NCBI GenBank assembly: GCA_003993805.1
Contig: RSEF01000006.1
Span: 28,765,918-28,829,917, forward strand
Origin: Himantopus leucocephalus
Taxonomy: Eukaryota; Chordata; Aves; Charadriiformes; Recurvirostridae
Length of the DNA: 64,000 bases
Direction: 5' to 3'
Shown: positions 23,271-34,773 of the stretch, one piece after another
Position numbering within the stretch: position 1 is the first letter of the stretch
Layout of the letters: every line of letters starts with the position of its first letter
The notes under the pieces: generated by a model
What the model saw: the letters and a program-made list of their open reading frames with translations, nothing else
What the model was told of the DNA's origin: nothing
Database searches by the model: none
Made by a program: the position numbers and the translations under genes

Positions 23271-24353
23271 TTCCTGTCTTTGACTCTGCTGCTCTTCCAA
23301 GTGTCCTCACACAACTTTTTGAAGTTACTCAACTGGCAAATTCTGCTTCCTTGGGTGTTTCTCACTGTCTCTGCAGCCATAGAAGTGAGAACACTGTAAC
23401 TGCTACAGGATGGGCCCATATGCTGTAGAGCAGATATCACTCCCAGGCAGCTGGGATGGGTTGCTTATATGCTGTGAAGGTTTCTATCCTTTGCCAGGAA
23501 ATGTCAATTGGTGCTTGATTAGTAAAACTAAAAATTTAGAAGAAAATGCAGCAAAGGAAACAAAATACTATTTGATGAGTAATTTGAACATCAGCTACAA
23601 TAAAATGTACTACTTTTAAAATGAAAAATCAGCTGCTTTCACCTATTTGCTATCAGCCTCAATTTCCCAAGTTTTCACAACTGCAGATCTAAAAAAAAAC
23701 CAACCACCTTTTCTTTTAATACATTGGAAAGTCTAGAGAAAGACTTTAAGCTGAAAATCTAAAATAATTTTACTGAAATTACTCCTGATTTATAGCTAAG
23801 TTCACAGTCCTACCTCAATTCCTATTTCCTTCGAAGGTATATTTGCTATATGCCATTCCAAGAGACTCTTTAAAAGATGTAAATATTTTCATCTCTTTTT
23901 TTTTAATTTCCAGGCAGAATTTAGTATTTATGCTAATTTGCCAGCAGTTTGTATAAGGTAGGTATGAATTCAAATTGATATTAACTTTAAAAATCCAGCC
24001 AATATTCGTATAAACAACATCATTTAAACATAATATGCTCAAATCCCATTGCTATTCATAAGTTGAGCAATTAGTAGATGGGCTAAAACTGAGGTAAATT
24101 ATAATAACTTCACTGAAGTTGATCGAACTTGGATTAATTTGCTTTAGATATGATCTGGCCCGTTTTTCCCTTTAGCAGTATATTGTCCTGCTTTCTTTTC
24201 CATGACACTTCCTACGCTGGCCTCCAGATTTCTTTGTAAAAAAATTGGGGTTTTGTCTGCATCCTCTTTGGTCATAATTTCTACGGTAATTGTTATTAGT
24301 GTCAGGATGAAGTCATGATTTTTTTCACCATTAAAAAAGCTATGAAAACTGCA
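23271..24353. other. non-coding AT-rich DNA
   Basis: Mostly AT-rich text with A/T runs. The plus frame at 23410-23619 carries one further sequon (NIS) but no recognisable motif. Nothing else seen. Confidence 0.45.
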
Positions 24354-24404
24354 CCTCCCTCTCCTCTCCTCTCCTCTCCTCTCCTCTCCTCTCTTTTTTT
24401 TTTT
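24354..24404. repeat. 51-bp homopyrimidine tract: (CTCCT)6 plus T11
   Basis: An uninterrupted run of pyrimidines from 24354 to 24404 consists of six perfect CTCCT units (24361-24390), a CTC link and eleven T. The mirror-type polypurine/polypyrimidine composition could adopt triplex (H-DNA) structure. The minus-strand frame through it (KKKRGEERRGEERRG) is a translation artefact of the repeat. Confidence 0.9.
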
Positions 24405-27400
24405 CATTTTTTAAACGGATTTAAATTCAAGTTATAGCAAACCCAACACTGGGCAAATATTAAACAACACACAGCAGGAAAATGCAGTGACCTGGGTGGT
24501 GTTTGCAGTTTAGGAGCTAAAAAAATGCATTCATACTTTGTGTAAAGGATTAAGCACTTGATCCTGTTTTCATGGTGTCAGTGGGAGTCCTGCCACCATT
24601 CAGGAAGGGAGGGATCAGATCCGTAAGATATTTGATGACATGTCTCGTCCAAGGGTTGCAACTTTCAATACACAAAAGCACACATAAACTGTGGCCAAAA
24701 TCAACTCAAAATAAAATACCTGTCTCTGGTGGCTAAGATCCTGCTTTGAAACCGGGACTGTTATATGTAAATGATTGAGCAGGTTCAGCAGAGAGACTAC
24801 AGAATGACGTTTTCCACAGGAATATTTGTTGAAACGTTCAAATGTTGCTACACAAAATAGGCTGATCTGCAAAGACACTGATAACACAAGAAGGGGACAT
24901 GCAGGGCCAAGGGAGTTAATGTGGATCTCAAGTCGTGTCCTAGAGACCTGGGCTCCATCGGCAGAGGAAAGCCTGTCTGCCCCTGAACTGTGTCTCTGCT
25001 ATGTTGGCAGGAATATTTTTTTCCCTGAATTATTTTTTTTTGAGAAATAATTGTCCTGATGTGGTGCTCCATGTGTTGACCAAACAGCTGTTCTGACTCA
25101 ACAGAAGGGGAGGCACAAGGACATAAAAGAGCAGCCAGAAAGGTTTTGAGGGACAGCTTAAACTGACTCAGGCAGCATTGCCCTCAAATGCAAAGCTGAC
25201 AACTGAAAAGACCTTAAGAGCAGGGTTAGTTGTACCAAAATCTTCTGACAGATGGTTTCAGAAACACCCGTGAAAGGCTGCTCGAGGGCATCTCCTCATG
25301 AGCAATGCAAAGTGGAATTGGATCCACAGCCCAGCAGCCCAGCAGCTCAGGGACGACCATTTTCACGGAGAGGCCAAAAGCCTCTGGAGATGACACCCCA
25401 AAGGCCAGTCAGAGAGAAAAGCTTGTGCTGATCTCTCTGGCTGACTGTATTTGCTTAGACTTCAAGCCAGTTGTTTGCAGACCTGTGTGGTCTATTTCCA
25501 AAGGGACAATGAGAGATGACTAAAAAATAAGTTAGCTCATGTATTCACATATGCCAGTTCAGCAGCCTCCTGCATTTTTATCTACAGCAAACTTTCAAAG
25601 TGAGAGTTTGAAAGCCTCTTCTTTAAATGCTTGAACCTTGGCTGTTGCAGTGAGCGGAGGTGCCCTGATCTCTGGTTTGTGGTATGACTTCCACGTCAGT
25701 ATTCCCAGAGTATTGCTCTTACCACTGCTCATAATCTGTCCCTTAGCCCTTCATGGCCCACAGAGACCGCAGGATGAAGCACTCTGCCTCTCTAATCCAT
25801 AAATCCAGAGCAGAAATCTCCCTGGGGAAGAGGAAGGATCAAAAAGTTGAGAATCAATCTCTTTTATAGCTGTTTTCTGGCTAGCAACCTGGACAAACAC
25901 TTTTCAGTGTATTGTTCCCAAAACAATCAGAACATGCAAACAATGAAAAAACAAGAGACAGTTTTCTCCAGAAACCCTATCTGTCTCATATCTCCCTTCC
26001 ATCCTGTGCTCTACTTCCCCACTGATTACATGATGCAAACACTGGCTTAAAGTCATCTCCCCCAGTTTTGTGAAAGGTCACAAAATCAAGGGCTGACCTG
26101 TACATCCCTCTTTCTGTCTGTTAGATTCCAGCTGGCTGAAATCTCTCATTCCTACAAAGAGACAAGAAAGGGTTAAGACTGTTTCAGTCTCACCTGTCCC
26201 TTTCTGTTCCTCATCTAAGCCAGGGAAATTCAGATCCTTCTGGGAGGTGTCTGTTAGCAAATACCGGCATTTGTAAGGTAATGTCTGCTATGTACTGTGA
26301 CAGCAGACGCTCCTGCATTTCCTCAAGGTGTTTGCATGCTGTAGTGCCATTGCTATGAGGAAGAATGTGTTTGCAGAGAAACCTTGGCACGCCATTTGAG
26401 TTCTCAAATTTCCTTCTCTCTGAACCCCACACCTCTCATGAAGAACCGAACAGGAATTGGGAGCAGGTGCATTGTGTGGAGGAGGAACATTACAGGGGTC
26501 TTTTATGTTGCTTTTAACAAGTGCCATCCATCTCAAAAGAGATGGCTGTGTATTAACATCCTGTATTCAAACTCCGTTGGAGATTACCTTGCTCCATGGC
26601 ATGTCAACCATAGCTATAGAGTCAGCAGCGCATCACCTAGCATCTGGATTGCTTCGTCTCAGTAGATTTATTTGTATGCCAGTGTTGTTCCCGAACTGAC
26701 TTGCCATAAGGTCGAATGTACACCAGAGCCAGAGCAGTGGGCAGGAGGGACGGAGAGCACAGCTTCTGGCAGGCAGTTTAAGCTTGACCAGGGTCCTGCA
26801 TCCTTAGGTTAGCCTGCAGTGAAGGAGGTTACCGCTAGGAAAATCCCCAGTGCCTAGAGGATGGATCAGAGTTGCTGATATGCCTTTTGTAACTCTGTGC
26901 ACTTACATTCTGTATGTGTTTGTGTTAAAAGTTCAGATGCCACAATATTTTATCGCACATGAGGCAGCATGTAATGAACAGTTTTAGCAATGCAAAAATT
27001 CAACAGTATCCCATTGGTTATAAGTAGAAAGTGGGAGATTTTTCCATCTGTACTTAGCTTTAAGTGAAAGCAATAACTTAAATGGAAATATAGTTGTTGC
27101 GCAGACTACTACACACACTGAAAGACAGCTCCTGCCTCTCCTTAACATATGAAAGACTAACTGGTTTCTGTGGGAAGAAGCTGTCAGATTTTGTATACTA
27201 CAGCAGAAAATACTGCATGGATGTTATTAATGAAGCTAAAGAGGCAGAAAGTATAGAACTGATCTTGCTCAGAAAAAAGATCCTAGAATCCTAATGTGTG
27301 TGGATAAAAGCAGAAAAAAGATATTCCAGTCAAAATCATAACTTTTTTATGAGCTGGAGAAGTACTGGTTACAGTTTTGTTTCTCATTTAGTACAAATAC

Positions 27401-30400
27401 TTTTTGTCATTACTTTTTTAATTTCCTTCTTGAGTTGGAAGCAAAACCGCTTTGTGGCCAAACCAGATTCACAGCAGGGTGATTAAGCACCATTGTGACC
27501 TTGTTGTTAAGCATGCTGTGCGGGAGAACTGCCAAATATTTTGAGTGATCAAATATATAGGACATGGCTGGCTCAAGAGTATAGAAACAAATGATTAACT
27601 GTCCCAGTGCTGTATCATGTAAATTCAATTCTAGTGCAGTCGTGCAGCAGCATGACTGGGTCATGAAAGATACCAAGTACTCTTTCAAGAGGCTGCCCTT
27701 AGCAGGAGAAATCTGTCTGAGCTCAGTGTCTGGAAGGACTAGACCATTAGACTCTGCTGCCTATCTGATGATGCTTTTGGGAGGAGATGAGCAGTGTTGT
27801 TCTGGTTACTTGTGGAGAAATGTCTGCAGGACCCAGCACGAGTAGAAAATGTGTTGTTTATCTGTCTTTGCAGGGAAGTCAAGAATGGAAAAGCTCCTAA
27901 GGTTCACCCAGACCTGGAGTATTAGGCTATCATGGCTGGTGGCACATTGTTAATGATGTGAATATATGAAGCTCATAACACTGCTGACCTTGTTCTTTGG
28001 ACAGTGTGTTTCATTTTCCACATTTGCCAGTTGGGTAAGTTCTTTGAATATTACATTTGCTTGGAAAGAAAAATATAGTAAAATATGGTAAAGGCTGGTA
28101 AAAATTGACAACAGTGTAATGGGTTATGAGAAAGAGAATGTAAAGAATTTCAAATAACTGGCTTTTGCAAATCTGAGCCTTTTCCTTCCCTGTAGCCATC
28201 AGCAGCTTAGCACAGAGCAAGCGACTACAGGAACAGAATTTAGGCATTAAAGCTGCCATGGCAAGGACTTTGGGTAGGTAGAAATGATTCTTGTTTAACT
28301 CAAGGTTAGTGACAAATACAGAATCTAAAATAAAAGCACAAACCCTAAAGAAAAAAGAACAAAGCACATGCTTGGGTACTAATTAAACATGGGTCTAAAC
28401 CTCAAAATGGACCAAAGGAGGGATAGTTGGAGAGATATTGGAGAGAACTTTTACATAATTTAAGCTATTCCCCTTGTTTCTGACTTGAAGCTAAATGATT
28501 TCTAAGAGTCCAGTGCATTTACGTGGCTCACTCCAGAGTTACCAGTGTTTTTTTTGCAGTGGCTCTTATCCAACAACCCCAAGTAGTGGGAGGATGGCAG
28601 TGAACATAGGAGCTTTAATGGCATTGAGACTTGATAAACTCTACACTCAAGAGAGCTAAAAGGGAATGGATGTCTACTTCATGAGAAGCTCTGAAATTTT
28701 GACATCTTTTTATCTTGAATCACAGCAGACTAACATATTTCAAAATTTCATCAAGAACAGCATTTTTGAAAATCTATTACTTTGGATCTCAGCTTTTCCA
28801 ATATTATCTCTAAATTTACATTTTGCATCACTTGGTTTATTATTGTACAAGATGCTCCCATGCTCCATTTCCATTTCTGATGCTCAGTTTTAATGAAATC
28901 AATGTGTTCCCATGAAAGAAATTTAATCTGGCACATTTTCTGACAGAAAGATATGTTTCCTTAGAAAATCTCGAACTAGCTTTAGACTGCAGCATACAAA
29001 TGTGATTAATCAAAAAAGTGATCCAAAAGATGTCTCTTTGTAATGCCAGCAAAGCTATTAAGTGGTGTGTGTGTTGCAATTACAATCAAGCAGAGCAATT
29101 AAGCTGGAAAATAGTAAGGGCAATTGCTTGTACAAAGCTTAAATCCATTGATTTTCCACTATATATTTCTTCTTACAGGATCCGGAACACTTTTGGTTCA
29201 AAGAATCCAGTCCAAGGGCTTTAAATATTTGAAAAACTCACCAAAGGAAAGGTTTCCCTTTCACATTGTTGCCTTATGGCTCAGTAATATGTCTCTGTCA
29301 GGTGTATTGTGGCAAATAGGACAGTTAGAAGTTTTCTGAGATGTGACTTTTAAAAATTACATAAAGTACTTTTAATTTGCCTTGACCTGATAAGCACAGG
29401 CATGTGAAATCCAGAATTTCAGATCAGCCTTTGAGAACTGTGAGCTGCTTGACCCAGAATTGGCTTTGACATGAAAAAACTGCTTGTTTTATAAGCCTAA
29501 AGTTTATATTTGATTAATGCTAGTTGGGTGCTCAGCTTCTTAGCTATATCTTCCAACAGAGATGGATGCTAATGGAGTCTATATTGTTCTCCTCATGTAC
29601 CAGCAAGAGCAAAAAAGAACAGATGGATTGACTTTTTGCTGGCATCCCTAGACAAAATGCAGGAGCACACCAATTCTCTTCTTTCTGCCTAGAAAAATCC
29701 CTTCTACAAAGATTTTGGCATGTAAGCATCATTACATACTGTGTCTTCCTGTTCCTTTCTGAGACCCTCTGTTGTATTTTTTGCTAATTTTTGCTTCTTG
29801 TCTACACTGCAAACTATTTATAGTAGGGGCCTTTTATTCATAGGTAGCACTGAACAGGTTCTTTTTTTTTTTTGATTACATCAATGTTTATTATTTATAT
29901 CACTTTTATAATAAGTAGTTTGATTTCTCTTTGCTAGGGATGAACATCAGGGAAGATAATGACAGAATGAAGTCATGCATTGGGTCATACATTGGTAGGA
30001 ATAGTCCTCACATTTTAAAGACAGTCAAAGACAGGCAAAGATAGAGAAATAATACTGAAAATACATAAAAAATCTAAATAGAACAGCACAGCATTGTTCC
30101 CCATTGTTCTTCAAAATTTATTACAAATCAATCAAGAAGCTTGTTGCAAAGAAGAAAATTTCTTGATTAATTCCTGGGTCAGTACAGAAGCAGACCTGTG
30201 GGTTTCTACAGGAAGGCTGGCTATAGACATACAAGCAAGTGTCAGTGAGGTCCATCTCTGATCAGGGCCAGGGAAGGACGCTTGGGAAACTTTTTAACAA
30301 TGGTGCCTGTAAGGACTGATGCAGCTCTACTTATATTCTTATTTCTTTTCCAACCTAGAGAGACCCTGGGTCATTCGTCCTCTCCGTGTACAGAAATCAT

Positions 30401-31432
30401 CCATCCTTCTCAGCCTTTTCTGTTCATTTTCTAGGACTACTGCTCAGTCTGTGTGATGGGTGGTCTCACCACTTGCTGTACTGAAAGCACCAGAGAGTCA
30501 ATTAAAGTCAGTGAAAAGGAACTAGTGAATTCCCTGAGTCTTTGGATCCAGCTTGCTTTTATGTAATGAAATTGAAAGGTACAGTTGATTTTCAGAAAGT
30601 TGATTAACTTTAATCAGGTAGATAAGCAAACCTATTAAATCAACAAACTATGGCATGTCCCCAAGTGCCCCTATGAATCAAGACCTATAAGGATATAATT
30701 GAAAAGTTTTTAATGATTACTTTTTAAATTTCTGGTTTAGTTAGGATCTAGAAAATATACAATGATTAATGACTAGCTAGTCAAGTGTCCATAAAAATGT
30801 ATTAATGCCCCTGAGAATGATAAATCTTCTTTAAATGAATAGAGGCTGACAATCAAGGATCACATGTTCTCCCGACCTTTTGATAAATGTTCTTCCTATT
30901 ATTTTCAATAAACTTTGATACATGAAACTGGATAATTTATTCCCAGTAATTTATCTCTGTTCTCATGGGTATCAGCTCCTCACTTTCTGTACTTTCTTTG
31001 TAAAGAAACACAGTGGAGGTTAGCATCAGAAACAACAAGCGTCATAAAAGTCAACTGGAAGATACTATGTAAGTTCAAATAAATAGCATGGCAGCTGCTT
31101 GGTTAGATTAGTAAAAGAGTGGTAAAGAACCATGCATTGTGTCTTCTGTACTATGGAAATACTGTACATCTCTACTATGAACAATTTCATTTTGTCCTTC
31201 ATTCACATAATGCTTCAGTAGTGTACTATATTGCTATAAGTAGGAGTGGGTCACGTTATATTATATGTGGTCTACACACCAAGAACAAAAGAATGAGTTC
31301 TGGATGCATGGATTTTACTTGGGTTTTCTGCTGCATGGAATATGGATTAGAAAGCTATCGGAGCAGAGGGAAATCTTACTTTTTTGCTTTGGTAGTTTTT
31401 CAGAAGTTCATAGCTTTTTGCCTGATGTTATT
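24405..31432. other. non-coding AT-rich DNA, no gene or recognised repeat
   Basis: Seven kilobases with no recognisable CR1, exon or RNA gene. There is a T12 run at 29862-29873. The frame at 27094-27294 (after a TAG stop, no ATG start) looks charged and helical but has no acceptor worth the name. The block about 28780-29130 is AT-rich, non-repetitive and dense in ATTA/CAAT motifs (for example TTGCAATTACAATCAAGC at 29074-29091). It is the kind of text conserved enhancers have, but this cannot be tested here. Confidence 0.5.
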
Positions 31433-31470
31433 CATCCATCCATCCATCCATCCATCCATCCACCCACCCA
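31433..31470. repeat. (CATC)7 (CACC)2 microsatellite
   Basis: Seven perfect CATC units (31433-31460) pass into two CACC units plus CA. The two plus-strand frames crossing it read IHPSIHPS-type repeats and are artefacts. Confidence 0.95.
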
Positions 31471-33499
31471 CTTGCTAATTAAAAAAAATTTCTGGCTAGT
31501 ACTATACTCAGAGAGTTTTAATTATTTCTCATCTGCAGATTATTTTGCAGTTTGTATAAAATTAATTGGGTTCACTTCAGTCTCAACAAATAACGGGGAC
31601 TAAAATCCAGAACTGTACCTTTTTTTTTGATTTTGCAAGTGATTAGGAATCCACACCAGCCATCTCAGATGTTATGCTCCCGCCATTCTTTTCCAATAGT
31701 GGAGCTTTCTCCTTCACAAAATATGGTCTATCAGAAAAAAAACAGTGTACTGCCTCACTATAGAAAATAGAAATCTAGGTGAGATACAGGGAGACATCAC
31801 TCCAATGCCAGGTCCTGCAGGCATGATCATAAATAGATGAATGGGGCATTTCCAAAGGAGATGCCACCCCTTAATAGACAGAAGTAGGAATGAAAAGATA
31901 AGCGTCAAGGCTCTATAGCTGGAACACTGTAAGGTGCTCGCTCCTAAGAGGATATTTGGAGGTGTGTCTTGGAAGGCTGAGGACAGTGTACGCTTTTTGG
32001 GGGTCACTGGGCGAGGGGATTCTCTGCAAAAAAGAGCTTTAAAATGCTTGTTAAGGTGGGAGTGGAGCTTAAAGGACTTGCAAGGATGCGAGAAATCTGC
32101 AGAGCTAGCTGCCCTCAAAAAGATGAGTAAGTGACTTCACCGGGGAGCTGAAGGAGAGATATCAGGGTTGATTAATGTAGAAAGGATCTGTTTGGGTTGG
32201 TAGGTCATAAAACAAAGGATTTGAGAGGGAGAAGATGGATCAGTCCTCTATGTAAATTAAACCAAAGGTCAGTTCTTTTCCCAGCTTATGTGTCATTTCA
32301 GAGGGAAGAAGCTTGCAAAGTACAGTGAACAGCGTGTACTATGTACTGCACTGTACAGCTGGGAAAATGCCTCAATGATATTCAAACTGCAGGAACTAAT
32401 GTTTATTCCCAGTTTTCACTCTAGCTGTTTCAGCTAAATATACTGCAGGACTGCAAGAAAGTCTATGATACAACATAAACCACCTTCTTTCTTTTTACAG
32501 AGTTAATGGGACAATTTTAAGTGAATTTTCTTTCTAAGTAATATATTTCTCTAGGGATTAACAATTTTTTTGCTTAGGTAGAACATTTATTCCCCAATGA
32601 TGGACTGCTTTGATCATTAGAATAAGCTGCAGCTACAGTGTTATCACGTTCTCTATCATTTATTCAAGGTTGTTGAAAGAAGACTGAATCTCTTATGAAT
32701 ATTAAGTATTCAGACATGGGTTTTTACTACCTTCAAACTATTTCTATTAAGGAAAAGTGGGAAAACAATGACCTTACTCCAGTCGGTCCTTCTACGTGTA
32801 AAAGCAGATGTCACCATTGTTCTTTCAGCTCCTACCCCATTATGGCACATTTGCTGAGGCAAAGCACAGCCACCTGGAAAGGCCAGTGCAGGGATGGACC
32901 CAGGATGATCCACCCTGCTTTTATCCGCAGCCTTTATTTGCTGGGGAGAATGGATATTGTGTTCTCTCCCAGTCAGAAGGGGACAATTTAAAAAGATCGT
33001 TTCAAAGTATAATAGATCAGTAATCTATTGTCAGCCAATGAGCCATACACAATGAATGTTGTGTGGAGGAATCCATCTGAAAGCTACTCCTACATCATGT
33101 GCTTATGTTTATATGTATTTACGTATATAATAACCTACCCGTCTCCATCTTCCTTTCACTGCACATCATGCAGTGATCTTTCCTCCAGCATCTGCCTTCC
33201 GCCTGAAAATTTCCAGTTTAGTGAGAAATACTTAAGATGAAGGAAAAGAGCTCCACTGCAGACCCTCAAGAAGAAATGTGTAACTTAAACCATATGCCTT
33301 AAATCATAGTTTGTTGAGTAGCTACCCGCAGAGCAATGGTTTGTTGTCATGTGGTGAGAGATGGGAATGGCTTGTTGAAGTGTGCGCTCACCTACTGTGG
33401 CACAACAGAGCGTGCTGCGGAGCCCAAATGCATCAGGTCCCGGAGTGACAGTCCTCTGTAGGAAGTGCTGCCCTGCAGATTTGCCAGCGCTCCAAACTG
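31471..33499. other. non-coding DNA between microsatellite and CR1
   Basis: A plus-strand stretch at about 31946-32127 is open and abuts a GTAAGT at 32127-32132 (ATGA|GTAAGT), but its acceptor is poor and I do not recognise the product. The 134-codon minus-strand frame at 31714-32118 starts at TTG. Nothing firm. Confidence 0.45.
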
Positions 33500-33595
33500 T
33501 TTTCAGACATAGCTATATGTGCCCAAGTCACAGAAGGCAAAGGCTGGGATTGGGAGAATGAAGAACCTTGCACTGTACGAGAAGATCGAGTTTGA

Positions 33596-33889
33596 TACCA
33601 TCTGAGGAACCTGAAGGTGCACAAATCCATGGGACCTGATGAGATATATCCGCGGGTCCTGAGGAAACTGGTGGATGAAGTTGCTAAGCTACTATCCATC
33701 ATATCTGAGAAGATGTGGCAGTCCAGTGAAGTTCCTGCTGAGTGGAAAAGGGGAAATATAACACCTATTTTTAAAAAGGGAAAAAAGGAAGACCCAGGGA
33801 ACTACAGGCTGGTCAGTCTCACCTCTGTGCCTGGCAAGATCATGGAGGAGATTTTTCCTGGAAACTATGCTAAGGTACATGGAAAATAA
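33596..33889 (+). pseudogene. CR1 ORF2 reverse-transcriptase fragment
   Basis: An open frame between a TGA (33593-33595) and a TAA (33887-33889). Landmarks are [16 protein letters not shown] near the start, [20 protein letters not shown] in the middle and [14 protein letters not shown] near the end. These are the early finger blocks of the non-LTR reverse transcriptase of the CR1 clade. The domain ends long before the YxDD catalytic block, which is deleted downstream. There is no initiator of its own. The 33617 codon sometimes taken as a start is GTG, merely an internal valine. Confidence 0.93.
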
Positions 33890-33944
33890 GGAGGCAAACA
33901 GTGACAGCCAACATGACTTTACTAAAGGCAAATCGTGAGAGGGC

Positions 33945-34277
33945 TGCAGCACCTCTCCTACGAAGACAGACTGAGAGTTGCGGTTGTTCAGCCTGGAGAA
34001 GAGAAGGCTCCAGGGAGACCTTATAGCAGGTTTCCAGTTTCTGAAGGGTGCCTACAAGGAAGCTGGAGAGGGACTTTTTACAAAGGTATGTAGTGATAGG
34101 ACGAGGGGTAATGGCTTCAAACTGGAAGAGGGGAGATTTAGATTAGATATTTTGAGAATATTTTTCACTCTAAGGGTGGTGAAGCACTGGAACAAATGGG
34201 CTAGGGAAGTTGTGGCTGCCCCATCCCTCAAAGTGTTCAAGGCCAGGTTCGATGGGGCTTTGAGCAACCTGGTCTAG
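33945..34277 (+). pseudogene. CR1 ORF2 C-terminal tail fragment
   Basis: After the internal deletion the tail of ORF2 resumes. The first part (GLQHLSYEDR-like reading at 33945-33975) is out of frame with the rest. From 33978 one frame runs LFSLEKRRLQGDL, KGAYKEAGEGLFTK, SDRTRGNGFKLEEGRF and VVKHWNKWAREVV to FDGALSNLV and a TAG stop at 34275-34277, the normal CR1 ORF2 end. It is nearly intact over this length, in contrast to the 3.5 and 54 kb copies. Confidence 0.9.
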
Positions 34278-34476
34278 TGGAATGTGTCCCTGCCCATGGC
34301 AGGGGGGTTGGAACTAGGTGATCTTTAAAGCCCATTCCAACTCTAACCATTTATGATTCTATGATTTGATGTTCACTATGAATATGACTTGGGAGATTAA
34401 AACAATCGTTGGCTGCTTCAATTTCTCTTTACTACAGTTAGGAATTAATTAATCCTTGAAAAAAGGTGACTCCAGA

Positions 34477-34513
34477 TTTTTTTTTTTTTNTTTTTTTTTT
34501 TTTTTTTTTTTTT
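34477..34513. repeat. poly-T tract with one undetermined base
   Basis: A T run from 34477 to 34513 broken only by N at 34490. The N is most likely a sequencing or assembly ambiguity in a homopolymer, so the true length is uncertain. The sequence that would precede a minus-strand poly-A tail here has no AATAAA, so I do not call a processed pseudogene. Confidence 0.9.
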
Positions 34514-34755
34514 GCCAGCTATCAAAGTAGCTCTGGCATCATTTCATCTCTCTGAAAAAATTTAGGAAAACAGGATCTGGGGATGGTAATGTATGTTGCT
34601 TCATATTAATAGTGCATTGCTGGGCTAGTTTGATTTAATTTCTTAATGGAAGCGCATGATTATTTTCTTTATGATACTATGTTCTTGGGGACACATTTGT
34701 TCTTTTGGAGGGCTGATTTTTAAAACCTGGATTATTTCCTTGCTCTGGTATACAG

Positions 34756-34773
34756 CATGTCTCCCAGCTGAAG
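34756..34773 (+). other. candidate 18-nt microexon
   Basis: A good 3' splice site, TTATTTCCTTGCTCTGGTAT followed by ACAG (AG at 34754-34755), is followed after exactly 18 bases by AAG|GTAAGC (GT at 34774). Eighteen is a multiple of three. One frame reads HVSQLK, so insertion would not shift a reading frame. A TGC triplet sits about 14 bases before the AG, where the neuronal splicing factor SRRM4 binds in regulated microexons. No host exons are recognised, so this is a speculative pattern. Confidence 0.12.

Larger units (their letters stand above)
33500..34368 (+). mobile_element. CR1 LINE, longest copy, internally deleted
   Basis: Truncated at the 5' end within ORF2 (left edge uncertain, about 33440-33560, since text from 33533 already resembles CR1). 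It carries the N-terminal part of the reverse transcriptase, then jumps at about 33938-33940 (...GGCAAATCGTG | AGAGGGCTGCAGC...) directly into the ORF2 C-terminal tail, losing the catalytic core. The 3' end reads through GGGGGGTTGGAACTAGGTG (34302-34320) to ATGATTCTATGATT (34353-34366), the CR1 terminal repeat. No target-site duplication is evident, which is normal for CR1. It cannot mobilise itself. Confidence 0.95.

Noticed and set aside
24144..24407. Lys/Arg/Glu-rich minus-strand frame
   Set aside because: The start is inside the (CTCCT)n/T11 tract; low-complexity artefact.
27094..27294. Charged 66-codon frame with KKLSDFVYYSRKYCMDV
   Set aside because: It follows a TAG stop directly, starts at TTG, has no usable acceptor and no recognised family.
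31265..31603. Plus-strand frames with His-Pro-Ser repeats
   Set aside because: The repeat peptide is a translation of the CATC microsatellite.
31931..31950. GTGCTCGCTCC, partly like the 5' end of U6 snRNA
   Set aside because: Match lost after about ten bases.
31714..32118. 134-codon minus-strand frame
   Set aside because: TTG start, no domain, no support.
31946..32132. Open stretch ending at ATGA|GTAAGT
   Set aside because: The acceptor is poor and the reading unrecognised; weaker than the 11.85 kb candidate.
33433..33952. Minus-strand frames of 86-89 codons over the CR1 copy
   Set aside because: They are antisense to the CR1 reverse-transcriptase fragment and have no independent features.
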